From: Planctomycetota bacterium
Lineage (GTDB): Bacteria; Planctomycetota; Planctomycetia; Pirellulales; Pirellulaceae
Reading direction: 5' to 3'
NCBI GenBank assembly: GCA_019347795.1
Contig: JAHWKS010000224.1
Coordinates: 1-7,760, forward strand
Length of the DNA: 7,760 nucleotides
The notes under the pieces were generated by a model that was not told the DNA's origin, did no database searches, and was given only the letters and a program-made list of their open reading frames with translations. Of the stretch, positions 1 through 5,624 are shown piece by piece. Positions within the stretch are counted from its first letter, which is position 1, and the number at the start of each line of letters is the position of its first letter. The position numbers and the translations under genes are program-made.

Positions 1-56
1 CTGACCCCTGACCCCTGACCCCTGACCCCTGACTCCTGACCCCTGACTCCTGACCG
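1..56. repeat. Tandem heptad repeat (CTGACCC)n, 8 units
   Basis: Eight consecutive 7-bp units fill this stretch: four CTGACCC, then CTGACTC, CTGACCC, CTGACTC and a final CTGACCG. The array begins at the window edge, so it probably extends upstream. Every unit carries TGA and the period is not a multiple of three, so the + strand has stops in all three frames. On the complementary strand the first four units give four GGGG runs separated by TCA (complements of 5-8, 12-15, 19-22 and 26-29), a textbook G-quadruplex pattern. It resembles in form the short tandemly repeated heptamers known from cyanobacteria, but identity to any named family is not established. Confidence 0.93.
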
Positions 57-118
57 GCTACACAAACGCGGCGGACCCATACCTCGCCGCTCGCCAACCC
101 GACTGATTCTGAACAACC

Positions 119-1324
119 ATGGACACCCGACTCGGCGATCCTCGCGTTATTGAATTCGACGTCCGCACGGACGAGATGCTTGTGAACATGGGGCCGCAGC
201 ATCCTAGCACGCACGGCGTGTTGCGGCTGGTGCTGCGGACCGACGGCGAGGTGGTGTCGGAGGTTGAGCCGCACATCGGCTACCTCCACCGCTGCGCCGA
301 AAAGATCGGCGAAAACCTCACGCCGCGGCAGTGGATCCCCTACACCGACCGGATGGATTATCTGGCGGGGATGAACATGAACCTCGGCTGGTCGCTGGCG
401 GTCGAGAAGCTGCTGCGGCACGTGGTGTCGGAAAAAGCCCGGCACCTGCGGGTGATCATCGTCGAAATGAACCGCATCGCCAGCCACCTGGTGGGCATGG
501 GCGCCTACGGGCTGGACCTGGGAAGTTTCAGCCCCTTCCTCTACGCCTTCCGCGAGCGCGAAAAGATTCTCGACCTGTTTGAAGAGGCCTGCGGCGCACG
601 GCTCACGTACAGCTATCTCACCCCCGGCGGCGCTACGGCCGATCTGCCGCGCGGCTGGCTGCAAAAGTGCGAGGCGTTTCTCAACCAGCTCGAGCCGATC
701 ATTCTGGAGTACCACACGCTCCTGACCACGAACTCGATCTTCGTCAAACGCTGCGCCAAAATCGGCCTGTTATCCCCGGAGATGGCCATCGACTACGGCT
801 GCACGGGGCCGGTGCTCCGCGGCAGCGGCGTGGATCACGACCTTCGCCGTGACGGCGAAGAGTTCTACACCGCCATGTACGACGGCTATGGCTTCGAAGT
901 GATCTGTCAGCGGAACGGCCATTATCCGAAAGACCACGACTACCCGCCCGTGCCGCGCGAGGCGGTGCTGGGGGACTGCTGGCATCGCTTCTACGTGCGG
1001 ATGCTCGAAGTAGTGCAGGCGATTGATCTCGTGCGGCAGGCGATCGACCGCTACAGCACCGCCGAAGGGGATTGGGGCGTGCCGATCAAGCTCAATCAGA
1101 AGCTCCCCAAGGGAGAAGCCTACCTGGAGACGGAATGTCCCCGCGGACAGATGGGCTTCTACATCGTCAGCGACGGCTCCTCGATCCCCTGGCGCGCCCG
1201 CGCCCGCAGCAGCTCGTTCTGCAATCTTTCGGTCACGCATGAACTCTGCCGCGGCTGTCTGATCGCCGACGTGCCGGCAATCGTCGGCTCGCTCGACATC
1301 GTGATGGGTGAAATCGACCGCTGA
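119..1324 (+). CDS. nuoD: NADH-quinone oxidoreductase subunit D (complex I 49-kDa subunit)
   Basis: This is the 401-residue subunit D of respiratory complex I, in the peripheral arm on the cytoplasmic face of the inner membrane, where it forms much of the quinone-reduction chamber with NuoB. The block NMGPQHPSTHG at residues 23-33 holds the conserved histidine pair H28/H32. Y81 in DRMDYLAG lies 49 residues after H32, the same spacing as the quinone-binding His and Tyr of Thermus Nqo4. The 49-kDa signature region is LHRCAEKIGE at 56-65, with Cys59 where Gly or Ala is usual. AYGLDLGSFSPFLYAFRERE and the terminal MGEIDR are also typical. Length fits a stand-alone NuoD, not a NuoCD fusion. The ATG at 119 gives a normal short N-terminal extension; no Shine-Dalgarno is visible, and the next ATG (176) would leave only four residues before the conserved block. 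No nuoE follows, so any partners lie upstream or elsewhere. Confidence 0.97.
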   Translation: MDTRLGDPRVIEFDVRTDEMLVNMGPQHPSTHGVLRLVLRTDGEVVSEVEPHIGYLHRCAEKIGENLTPRQWIPYTDRMDYLAGMNMNLGWSLAVEKLLRHVVSEKARHLRVIIVEMNRIASHLVGMGAYGLDLGSFSPFLYAFREREKILDLFEEACGARLTYSYLTPGGATADLPRGWLQKCEAFLNQLEPIILEYHTLLTTNSIFVKRCAKIGLLSPEMAIDYGCTGPVLRGSGVDHDLRRDGEEFYTAMYDGYGFEVICQRNGHYPKDHDYPPVPREAVLGDCWHRFYVRMLEVVQAIDLVRQAIDRYSTAEGDWGVPIKLNQKLPKGEAYLETECPRGQMGFYIVSDGSSIPWRARARSSSFCNLSVTHELCRGCLIADVPAIVGSLDIVMGEIDR

Positions 1325-1328
1325 TCCG

Positions 1329-1349
1329 AAATCTCAAATTTCAGATTTG
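1329..1349. repeat. AT-rich imperfect inverted repeat after nuoD
   Basis: Just after the nuoD stop the sequence turns AT-rich and self-complementary: AAATCT (1329-1334) can pair with AGATTT (1343-1348), or CAAAT (1335-1339) with ATTTG (1345-1349). It could be a weak transcript-end structure, but no T tract follows. It also looks like a fragment of the AAATTTGAGATTT-type intergenic repeats common in environmental genomes; that resemblance is from memory. Confidence 0.4.
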
Positions 1350-1373
1350 CAATTCCTTCCTCGGCACGTTTGT

Positions 1374-1400
1374 TGCGGCTTCCCCATAGCGGAGGCCGCA
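1374..1400 (+). promoter_or_regulatory. Hairpin enclosing the ribosome binding site of the DUF72 gene
   Basis: Bases 1374-1383 pair with 1391-1400 in a 10-bp stem (nine Watson-Crick pairs and one T1380-G1394 wobble) around a 7-nt loop. The 3' strand contains GGAGG at 1391-1395, a good Shine-Dalgarno 6 nt upstream of the ATG at 1402. The stem ends one nucleotide before that start codon, so in the folded mRNA the ribosome site would be covered. The pairing is read directly; a regulatory role is inferred. There is no U tract, so it does not look like an intrinsic terminator for nuoD. Confidence 0.55.
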
Positions 1401-1401
1401 C

Positions 1402-2343
1402 ATGCCGAGCAAAGCGACGAAATCTCCACCGCGCAAACGGCCGAAGGCTCGGCCCGGCACGATCCTCGTCGGCACGGCGAGTTGGACCGATTCAGGCTTT
1501 ATTGAGGATTGGTATCCGCCGGATGTCGCCGCCAAAGAGCGACTCGCCTGGTACGCGGAGCACTTCAATCTCGTCGAGGTGAACTCCAGCTTCTACGCGA
1601 TCCCGTCGCCGCGAACCGTCGCTTCCTGGGCGGAGCAGACGACGGCTGAGTTCGTGTTCGATTTGAAGTTGCACCGGCTCTTGTCCCGGCACAGCACGCA
1701 GATCGGCATGTTGCCGCGCGATTTGCGTCCCAAGGGGAAGGACGCGAAGTCCAAGGTCAAGCCGACGCAGAAGCTGGAGACTGCCATGGCCGAGCGGTTC
1801 CTGGAGTCAGCCGCACCGCTCGCGGAAGCCGGCAAACTCGGGGCGCTGTTGCTTCAACTTTCGCCCTCGTTCAGTCCCCGCAAGCATCGGCTCGAGGAGC
1901 TGGACCATGTGCTGGACGTGCTCAAAGGACACAAGGTGGCCGTCGAGCTGCGCAATCGAACCTGGCTTGCCGACGAAGAAGTCGATGACACGATCGCCTA
2001 CTTCCGCAAGCGGAAGATCGCGTTTGTCACCGTGGACGGTCCCGAGGGCAGCCACTTCATGATCATGCCCAAGCTGGACGTGGTCACCACCCCGAAGCTC
2101 GCCTACCTGCGGGCGCATGGCCGAAACCGCGAGGGCTACGTCCGCGGCCGATCGGTCGCCGAGCGTTTCGACTATGACTACCCGATCGACGAACTGGAAG
2201 AGATCGCCGACCGGGCCGAGGACCTCGCGGCCGCCGCAGGGGAGACGCACATCATCTTCAACAACAACAAGTCGAGCTACGCCCCCAAAGCGGCGGAGCG
2301 CTTCCGCCGCATCCTCGCCGAGCGGGTGCCGGCGCCGGGCTAA
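1402..2343 (+). CDS. DUF72 family protein (YecE-like TIM barrel)
   Basis: A 313-residue protein of the DUF72/YecE family, whose members adopt a TIM-barrel-like fold and have no settled biochemical function. Family landmarks are in order: VGTASWTDSGFIEDWYPP (23-40), the conserved strand VEVNSSFYAIPSPRTVASWA (58-77), FVFDLKLHRLLSR (84-96), LLLQLSPSF (149-157), VAVELRNRTWL (179-189), YLRAHGRN (235-242) and FNNNKSSYAPKAA (286-298). It is longer than the usual roughly 240-280 residues because of a basic N-terminal tail (3-17, rich in Lys, Arg and Pro) and a charged Lys-rich insertion at about 108-124. No signal peptide is seen, so it is expected in the cytoplasm. The ATG at 1402 is supported by GGAGG 6 nt upstream, itself held in a hairpin. 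Neighbours give no functional clue. Confidence 0.92.
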   Translation: MPSKATKSPPRKRPKARPGTILVGTASWTDSGFIEDWYPPDVAAKERLAWYAEHFNLVEVNSSFYAIPSPRTVASWAEQTTAEFVFDLKLHRLLSRHSTQIGMLPRDLRPKGKDAKSKVKPTQKLETAMAERFLESAAPLAEAGKLGALLLQLSPSFSPRKHRLEELDHVLDVLKGHKVAVELRNRTWLADEEVDDTIAYFRKRKIAFVTVDGPEGSHFMIMPKLDVVTTPKLAYLRAHGRNREGYVRGRSVAERFDYDYPIDELEEIADRAEDLAAAAGETHIIFNNNKSSYAPKAAERFRRILAERVPAPG

Positions 2344-2421
2344 GCTCCTTGAGGAAACCCGCGGGGCGCTCTATCATTGGCGAGTCGTCTCGATCCCTCG
2401 CACCCGCGCAGCCACCAGCCC

Positions 2422-3504
2422 ATGCCTTCCGGTCTGAACATCCGTCCCAGCGGCCAACTTGATTTTCTTTCTCTCGGTGCCATGGTCCACCGGATCGATC
2501 CAGGGATCATCCCCTTCCGCAAGGCGAGCGAGTGCCGGATTCACGTCAGCGGGGGCGAGTTCAACGTCGCCGCCAACCTGGCCGACTGCTTTCGCATGAA
2601 GACGGGGATCGCCACGGCGATGGTCGATTACCCCATCGGCGACCTGATCAACGAGCGGGTGCGGGCGATGGGGGTCAGGCCGTTCTACAAGATGTTCGAG
2701 CACAATGGCGTCAGCGGACCCAACATGGCCACCGTCTACAGCGATCAGGGGCACGGCGTGCGGGCGCCGGTGGTGTTTTACAATCGCGCAAGCGAGGCGG
2801 CCGCCCAGCTCCAGCCGGGCGACTTCGACTGGAAGAGCATCACCGCCGGCGGCGTCCGCTGGTTCCACAGCGGCGGGATCTTCGCCGCCCTTTCCCCCAC
2901 CACGCCCGAGGTGATCATCGAAGGGATGCAGGCCGCCAAGGCGGCCGGGGCCGTGGTTTCGTTCGACCTGAACTTCCGGGCGAAGCTTTGGCAGGTGGCG
3001 GGCGGGCTGGAGAAGGCTCAAGACACCCTGCGGCGGATCGTGGAGCACGTCGATGTGATCGTGGGGAACGAAGAGGATCTGCAAAAGGGACTTGGCGTCC
3101 AGGGGCCGGACGTGGTCGCAGAGTCCAAGCTGGACACCACCAAGTTCTTCGGCATGATGGACGACGTGGCCAAGAAGCATCCCAACGTCAAGGTCGTCGC
3201 CACGACGCTGCGGGAAGTACACACCACCAATCGCCACTCATGGAGCGCGGTGGCATGGATCGAGGGGAAGACGCATCAGGCGCCGACGTGCGAGTTGGAC
3301 GTGCTCGACCGCGTCGGCGGCGGCGACGGCTTTGCGGCCGGGTTCTTCTACGGCCTGCTCACCGGCGCCTCGCCCGAGGAGGCGATTCGCCTCGGCTGGG
3401 CTCACGGGGCGCTGTTGACCACCTTCCCCGGCGACACCACGATGGCCACGCTCGAACAGGTGCAAGCGTTCGCCAAAGGGGGCTCGGCCCGCATCCAGCG
3501 CTGA
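2422..3504 (+). CDS. PfkB-family sugar kinase, probably 2-keto-3-deoxygluconate kinase
   Basis: A 360-residue ribokinase/PfkB-family kinase that would phosphorylate a sugar or sugar acid with ATP in the cytoplasm. LDFLSLGAMVHRIDPG (13-28) is the first strand. GGEFNVAANLA (44-54) is the substrate-side signature. FDLNFRAKLW (181-190) resembles the D-N-x-R-x-x-LW block of KDG kinases, and DRVGGGDGFAAGFFYG (296-311) is the C-terminal PfkB signature with the anion hole and catalytic base D302. The closing PGDTTMATLEQV also fits KdgK-type enzymes. KDG kinase is therefore the best guess, but substrate specificity cannot be read with certainty. I chose the ATG at 2422 because the fold begins soon after it; an in-frame TTG at 2377 would add 15 unconserved residues. 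No clear Shine-Dalgarno precedes either. gnd downstream and an SDR further on support sugar-acid catabolism. Confidence 0.85.
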   Translation: MPSGLNIRPSGQLDFLSLGAMVHRIDPGIIPFRKASECRIHVSGGEFNVAANLADCFRMKTGIATAMVDYPIGDLINERVRAMGVRPFYKMFEHNGVSGPNMATVYSDQGHGVRAPVVFYNRASEAAAQLQPGDFDWKSITAGGVRWFHSGGIFAALSPTTPEVIIEGMQAAKAAGAVVSFDLNFRAKLWQVAGGLEKAQDTLRRIVEHVDVIVGNEEDLQKGLGVQGPDVVAESKLDTTKFFGMMDDVAKKHPNVKVVATTLREVHTTNRHSWSAVAWIEGKTHQAPTCELDVLDRVGGGDGFAAGFFYGLLTGASPEEAIRLGWAHGALLTTFPGDTTMATLEQVQAFAKGGSARIQR

Positions 3505-3518
3505 CCCCGCGCCGCCGA

Positions 3519-3532
3519 GCGACCCGGGTCGC
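3519..3532. other. Perfect 14-nt palindrome downstream of the kinase gene
   Basis: GCGACCCGGGTCGC is fully self-complementary and starts 15 nt after the kinase stop. As DNA it could be a dimeric regulator site for gnd, whose ATG is 64 nt downstream. As RNA it has no loop of its own and would form only a short tight stem. In DNA this GC-rich a palindrome may also be accidental. Confidence 0.4.
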
Positions 3533-3547
3533 ACAACCAGATTAGCG

Positions 3548-3563
3548 GCGGGGCTTGCCCCGC
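3548..3563. other. GC-rich hairpin with CTTG loop before gnd
   Basis: GCGGGG (3548-3553) pairs with CCCCGC (3558-3563) around CTTG, a loop of the very stable CUUG type. A competing stem, GGCGGG (3547-3552) with CCCGCC (3568-3573), could form instead. No T run follows, so a classical intrinsic terminator is not supported; it may be a transcript-stabilising 3' end for the kinase mRNA, a dispersed intergenic repeat unit or a leader structure for gnd. The rest of the gap (3505-3595) shows no Shine-Dalgarno or clear promoter. Confidence 0.45.
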
Positions 3564-3595
3564 GCGTCCCGCCCTCACTCACAAATCCAGAATCT

Positions 3596-5050
3596 ATGAG
3601 CGACCTCGCAGACTTCGGCCTGATGGGCCTGGCGGTGATGGGCGAAAACCTCGCCCTCAACATCGAAAGCCGCGGCTACCGCGTGGCGGTCTACAACCGC
3701 ACCACGGAGAAAGTGGATGAGTTCCTCGGCGGCCGGGCCAAGGGCAAGAACTTCATCGGCTGCCATACGCTGGAGGACCTCGTCGCGAACCTCGAGACGC
3801 CCCGCAAGGTGATGATGATGATCAAGGCCGGTCCGGCCGTGGATGCGGTGATCGAGCAGTTGATCCCGCTCATGGAGCCGGGGGACGTGATCATCGACGG
3901 CGGGAACACCCACTTCGACGACACGGAGCGGCGCACAAAATCGGTGGAAGACAGCGGCCTGCTTTACATCGGCACGGGCGTCTCCGGCGGCGAGGAAGGC
4001 GCCCTCAAAGGCCCCAGCCTCATGCCGGGCGGGAGCAAAGAGGGGTGGCCGCTGGTGGAGCCGATTTTTAAAGCCATCGCGGCCAAGGTCGGGCCGAACG
4101 AAGACATCCCGTGCTGCGAGTGGGTCGGCCCGCGCGGGGCCGGGCACTACGTGAAGATGGTGCACAACGGCATCGAGTACGGCGACATGCAGCTTATCTG
4201 CGAGGCCTACTACATGCTCAGCGAAGCCCTCGGCCTCACCAACGAGGAGCTGTACGATGTCTTCGCCCGCTGGAATGAGAGCGAGCTGCAAAGCTACCTG
4301 ATCGAGATCACCCGCGACATCTTCAGCGTCAAAGATGACGAGGGGGACGGCTACCTCGTTGATAAGATTCTCGATGTGGCCGGCGCCAAGGGGACGGGGA
4401 AATGGATGAGCCAACACGCGCTCGACCTGGGAACTCCCAGCACGCTGGTGACCGCCGCGGTGTACGCCCGGGCCATCTCCGCGATGAAAGACGCCCGCGT
4501 CCGCGCCAGCAAGACGCTCCGCGGTCCCGAGGCGGGCGACGAAACGGTGAGGCTGGGCGATCGTAAGCAGTTCGTGGAAGCGGTCCGGCAAGCCCTCTAC
4601 GCCTCGAAGATCTGCTCCTACGCTCAAGGCTACGTGCAGATGCAGCTTGCGGCCAAGGAGTACGACTGGGACCTCAACTACGGCGACATCGCCCTCCTGT
4701 GGCGCGGCGGGTGCATCATTCGCGCCCAGTTTCTCGACCGCATTAAAGAGGCCTTCGACTCCGAGCCGAACCTGGCGAACCTTTTACTTCACCCGTACTT
4801 CACAGAAGCCATTCACAAGGCACAGCGGTCCTGGCGGCAGGTGGTGAACACCGCCACCAACCTCGGCCTGCCCGTCCCGGCATTCAGCACGGCCCTGGCC
4901 TATTTCGACAGCTACCGCCGCCAGCGCCTGCCGGCGAACCTGCTCCAAGCCCAGCGCGACTACTTCGGCGCCCACACATTCCAGCGCACCGACAAGCCCG
5001 GCGTCTACCACGCTGAATGGCTCGACCGCCGCAAACCGCCGAAGTCGTAA
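3596..5050 (+). CDS. gnd: 6-phosphogluconate dehydrogenase, decarboxylating
   Basis: A 484-residue cytoplasmic enzyme of the oxidative pentose phosphate pathway: 6-phosphogluconate + NADP+ to ribulose 5-phosphate + CO2 + NADPH. Length is that of the long homodimeric class (about 468-484). The Rossmann motif GLMGLAVMG (8-16) and NRT (34-36) indicate NADP binding. IIDGGNTHFDDTERR (99-113), GVSGGEEGAL (128-137) and GPSLMPGG (139-146) form the active-site core. K187 in KMVHNGIEYGDMQ and E194, seven apart, match the catalytic Lys/Glu pair of the sheep enzyme. The signature ILDVAGAKGTGKW (258-270) is present but with Ala264 where Asn/Gln/Ser is usual. R454 and H460 in the C-terminal tail match the substrate-binding Arg/His contributed by the partner subunit. 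The ATG at 3596 has no Shine-Dalgarno but starts the fold correctly. The stop is followed after 2 nt by the CACGGA repeat cassette. Confidence 0.97.
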   Translation: MSDLADFGLMGLAVMGENLALNIESRGYRVAVYNRTTEKVDEFLGGRAKGKNFIGCHTLEDLVANLETPRKVMMMIKAGPAVDAVIEQLIPLMEPGDVIIDGGNTHFDDTERRTKSVEDSGLLYIGTGVSGGEEGALKGPSLMPGGSKEGWPLVEPIFKAIAAKVGPNEDIPCCEWVGPRGAGHYVKMVHNGIEYGDMQLICEAYYMLSEALGLTNEELYDVFARWNESELQSYLIEITRDIFSVKDDEGDGYLVDKILDVAGAKGTGKWMSQHALDLGTPSTLVTAAVYARAISAMKDARVRASKTLRGPEAGDETVRLGDRKQFVEAVRQALYASKICSYAQGYVQMQLAAKEYDWDLNYGDIALLWRGGCIIRAQFLDRIKEAFDSEPNLANLLLHPYFTEAIHKAQRSWRQVVNTATNLGLPVPAFSTALAYFDSYRRQRLPANLLQAQRDYFGAHTFQRTDKPGVYHAEWLDRRKPPKS

Positions 5051-5052
5051 AC

Positions 5053-5105
5053 GCCACGGAAGAAGAAGAGTTATCCACGGATGAACACGGATCGAACACG
5101 GATAA
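5053..5105 (+). repeat. Left CACGGA repeat array (left arm of inverted repeat)
   Basis: Four CACGGA units start at 5055, 5076, 5086 and 5097; the inner three are 10 and 11 bp apart, about one helical turn. Bases 5075-5105 are complementary to 5550-5580 at 29 of 31 positions, including an unbroken 18-nt block CCACGGATGAACACGGAT. The outer part GCCACGGAAG (5053-5062) is also matched in inverted orientation at 5606-5615. The array begins 2 nt after the gnd stop codon. No clear target-site duplication is seen at the outer edges. Confidence 0.92.
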
Positions 5106-5109
5106 GAGT

Positions 5110-5128
5110 AATGACTTAGGTTGTCATT
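5110..5128 (+). promoter_or_regulatory. Short inverted repeat just upstream of the GxxExxY ribosome site
   Basis: AATGAC (5110-5115) and GTCATT (5123-5128) are perfect inverted copies separated by 7 nt, extendable by one T-G wobble. They lie between the left repeat array and the Shine-Dalgarno GGAGG (5132-5136), which is 6 nt from the ATG at 5143. The pair could be a regulator half-site pair or a small mRNA hairpin; function is inferred. Confidence 0.4.
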
Positions 5129-5142
5129 GGCGGAGGTGTTCG

Positions 5143-5511
5143 ATGGACCTGGTTCACCGAGAGATTACTGAGCAAATCATCGGCGCCGCCTTCGAAGTCC
5201 ATCGCGTGTTGGGCTACGGGTTCCTGGAGAATGTCTATCAGCGAGCGATGCAGGTGGAGCTGGAGACTCGTGGTCTGAAGGCGGAAATTGAGCATGGGAT
5301 TCGCGTGACCTACAAGAGCGTTGACGTCGGATTCTATGAGGCCGACCTTTTCGTGAATGACTGCGTCATCGTCGAACTGAAAATCGCCAAATCGTACCGC
5401 CCCGACGACGAGGCACAACTGCTCAACGAACTCAAAGCAACCGGCATCAAAGTCGGCGTTCTCATCAACTTTGGGAAATCAAAGGTCGAGTTCAAACGTT
5501 TCGTCTATTAG
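5143..5511 (+). CDS. GxxExxY protein (predicted PD-(D/E)xK nuclease fold)
   Basis: A 122-residue protein matching the GxxExxY family, small proteins of unknown function often placed in the PD-(D/E)xK nuclease superfamily. The defining motif GFLENVY is at 26-32. The putative metal site is E29, D68 (in FYEADLFV) and E78-x-K80 (in VIVELKIAK), followed by the helix DEAQLLNELKATG (89-101) and the closing GVLINFGKSKVEFKRFVY. All expected acidic and lysine positions are present, so it looks intact. I chose the ATG at 5143 because GGAGG sits 6 nt upstream and the family's N-terminus (MDLVHREITEQIIGAAFEVH) begins there; an in-frame start at 5017 would translate through the repeat array. It sits between inverted CACGGA arrays and interrupts an otherwise metabolic gene series. 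No toxin, antitoxin or transposase partner is visible. Its substrate and role are unknown. Confidence 0.9.
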   Translation: MDLVHREITEQIIGAAFEVHRVLGYGFLENVYQRAMQVELETRGLKAEIEHGIRVTYKSVDVGFYEADLFVNDCVIVELKIAKSYRPDDEAQLLNELKATGIKVGVLINFGKSKVEFKRFVY

Positions 5512-5549
5512 CTGGACGCGCTATGAACGCAGCCGACCCGAAGCGATCT

Positions 5550-5615
5550 TTATCCGTGTTTCATCCGTGTTCATCCGTGGCTAAATTTCTTCCGTGACTT
5601 AATTCCTTCCGTGGC
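5550..5615 (-). repeat. Right CACGGA repeat array (right arm of inverted repeat)
   Basis: Five TCCGTG units (CACGGA on the - strand) start at 5553, 5564, 5574, 5591 and 5608. The inner three have 11- and 10-bp spacing, the mirror image of the left array. Bases 5550-5580 form the 31-bp core pairing with 5075-5105. TTCTTCCGTG (5587-5596) and CTTCCGTGGC (5606-5615) both match the outer left segment, so this arm carries a duplicated outer unit. It ends 9 nt before the SDR start codon and thus supplies most of that gene's 5' leader. Between the GxxExxY stop and this arm (5512-5549) nothing else is recognised. Confidence 0.92.
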
Positions 5616-5624
5616 GAGTGATTG

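Larger units (their letters stand above)
5053..5615. mobile_element. Candidate non-autonomous cassette: GxxExxY gene between inverted CACGGA arrays
   Basis: A 563-bp unit with inverted arms at both ends and one complete gene inside fills the whole space between gnd and the SDR gene. It carries no transposase, integrase or reverse transcriptase. By eye the interior is less GC-rich than most of its surroundings: three 60-base lines (5161-5340) count at about 52-58%. Gene inside inverted repeats, base-composition shift and snug fit between two metabolic genes suggest insertion. Mobility itself is inferred: no target duplication is evident and no empty site is available for comparison. An alternative is that the arms are a dispersed regulatory or structural repeat that often accompanies this gene family. 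Confidence 0.5.

Noticed and set aside
2377..2421. TTG at 2377 as start of the kinase
   Set aside because: Adds 15 unconserved residues with no ribosome site; the ATG at 2422 sits just before the first conserved strand.
2374..3237. 287-codon open frame on the - strand
   Set aside because: Antisense shadow of the PfkB kinase gene, with low-complexity His/Asp/Val-rich translation and no domain.
2532..3545. 337-codon + strand frame overlapping the kinase gene
   Set aside because: Arg/Gly-rich out-of-frame translation of the kinase gene, without any family resemblance.
3548..3563. Rho-independent terminator of the kinase gene
   Set aside because: The stem is strong, but the downstream bases are GCGTCCCGCC, not a T tract.
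3575..4627. Long 350-codon open frame on the - strand
   Set aside because: It is antisense to gnd, which has full family motifs; long antisense frames are expected from GC-rich codon use. No recognisable domain.
5017..5142. N-terminal extension of the GxxExxY reading frame starting at 5017
   Set aside because: It begins inside gnd and translates through the repeat array; a good Shine-Dalgarno and the family N-terminus support the ATG at 5143.
5053..5615. CRISPR array or integron interpretation of the CACGGA repeats
   Set aside because: Units are only 6-10 bp with no uniform spacers, arms are inverted relative to each other, and there are no cas genes or integrase.
5045..5623. Target-site duplication flanking the cassette
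   Set aside because: The bases just outside the two arms (TCGTAAAC on the left, GAGTGATT on the right) show no convincing direct repeat.
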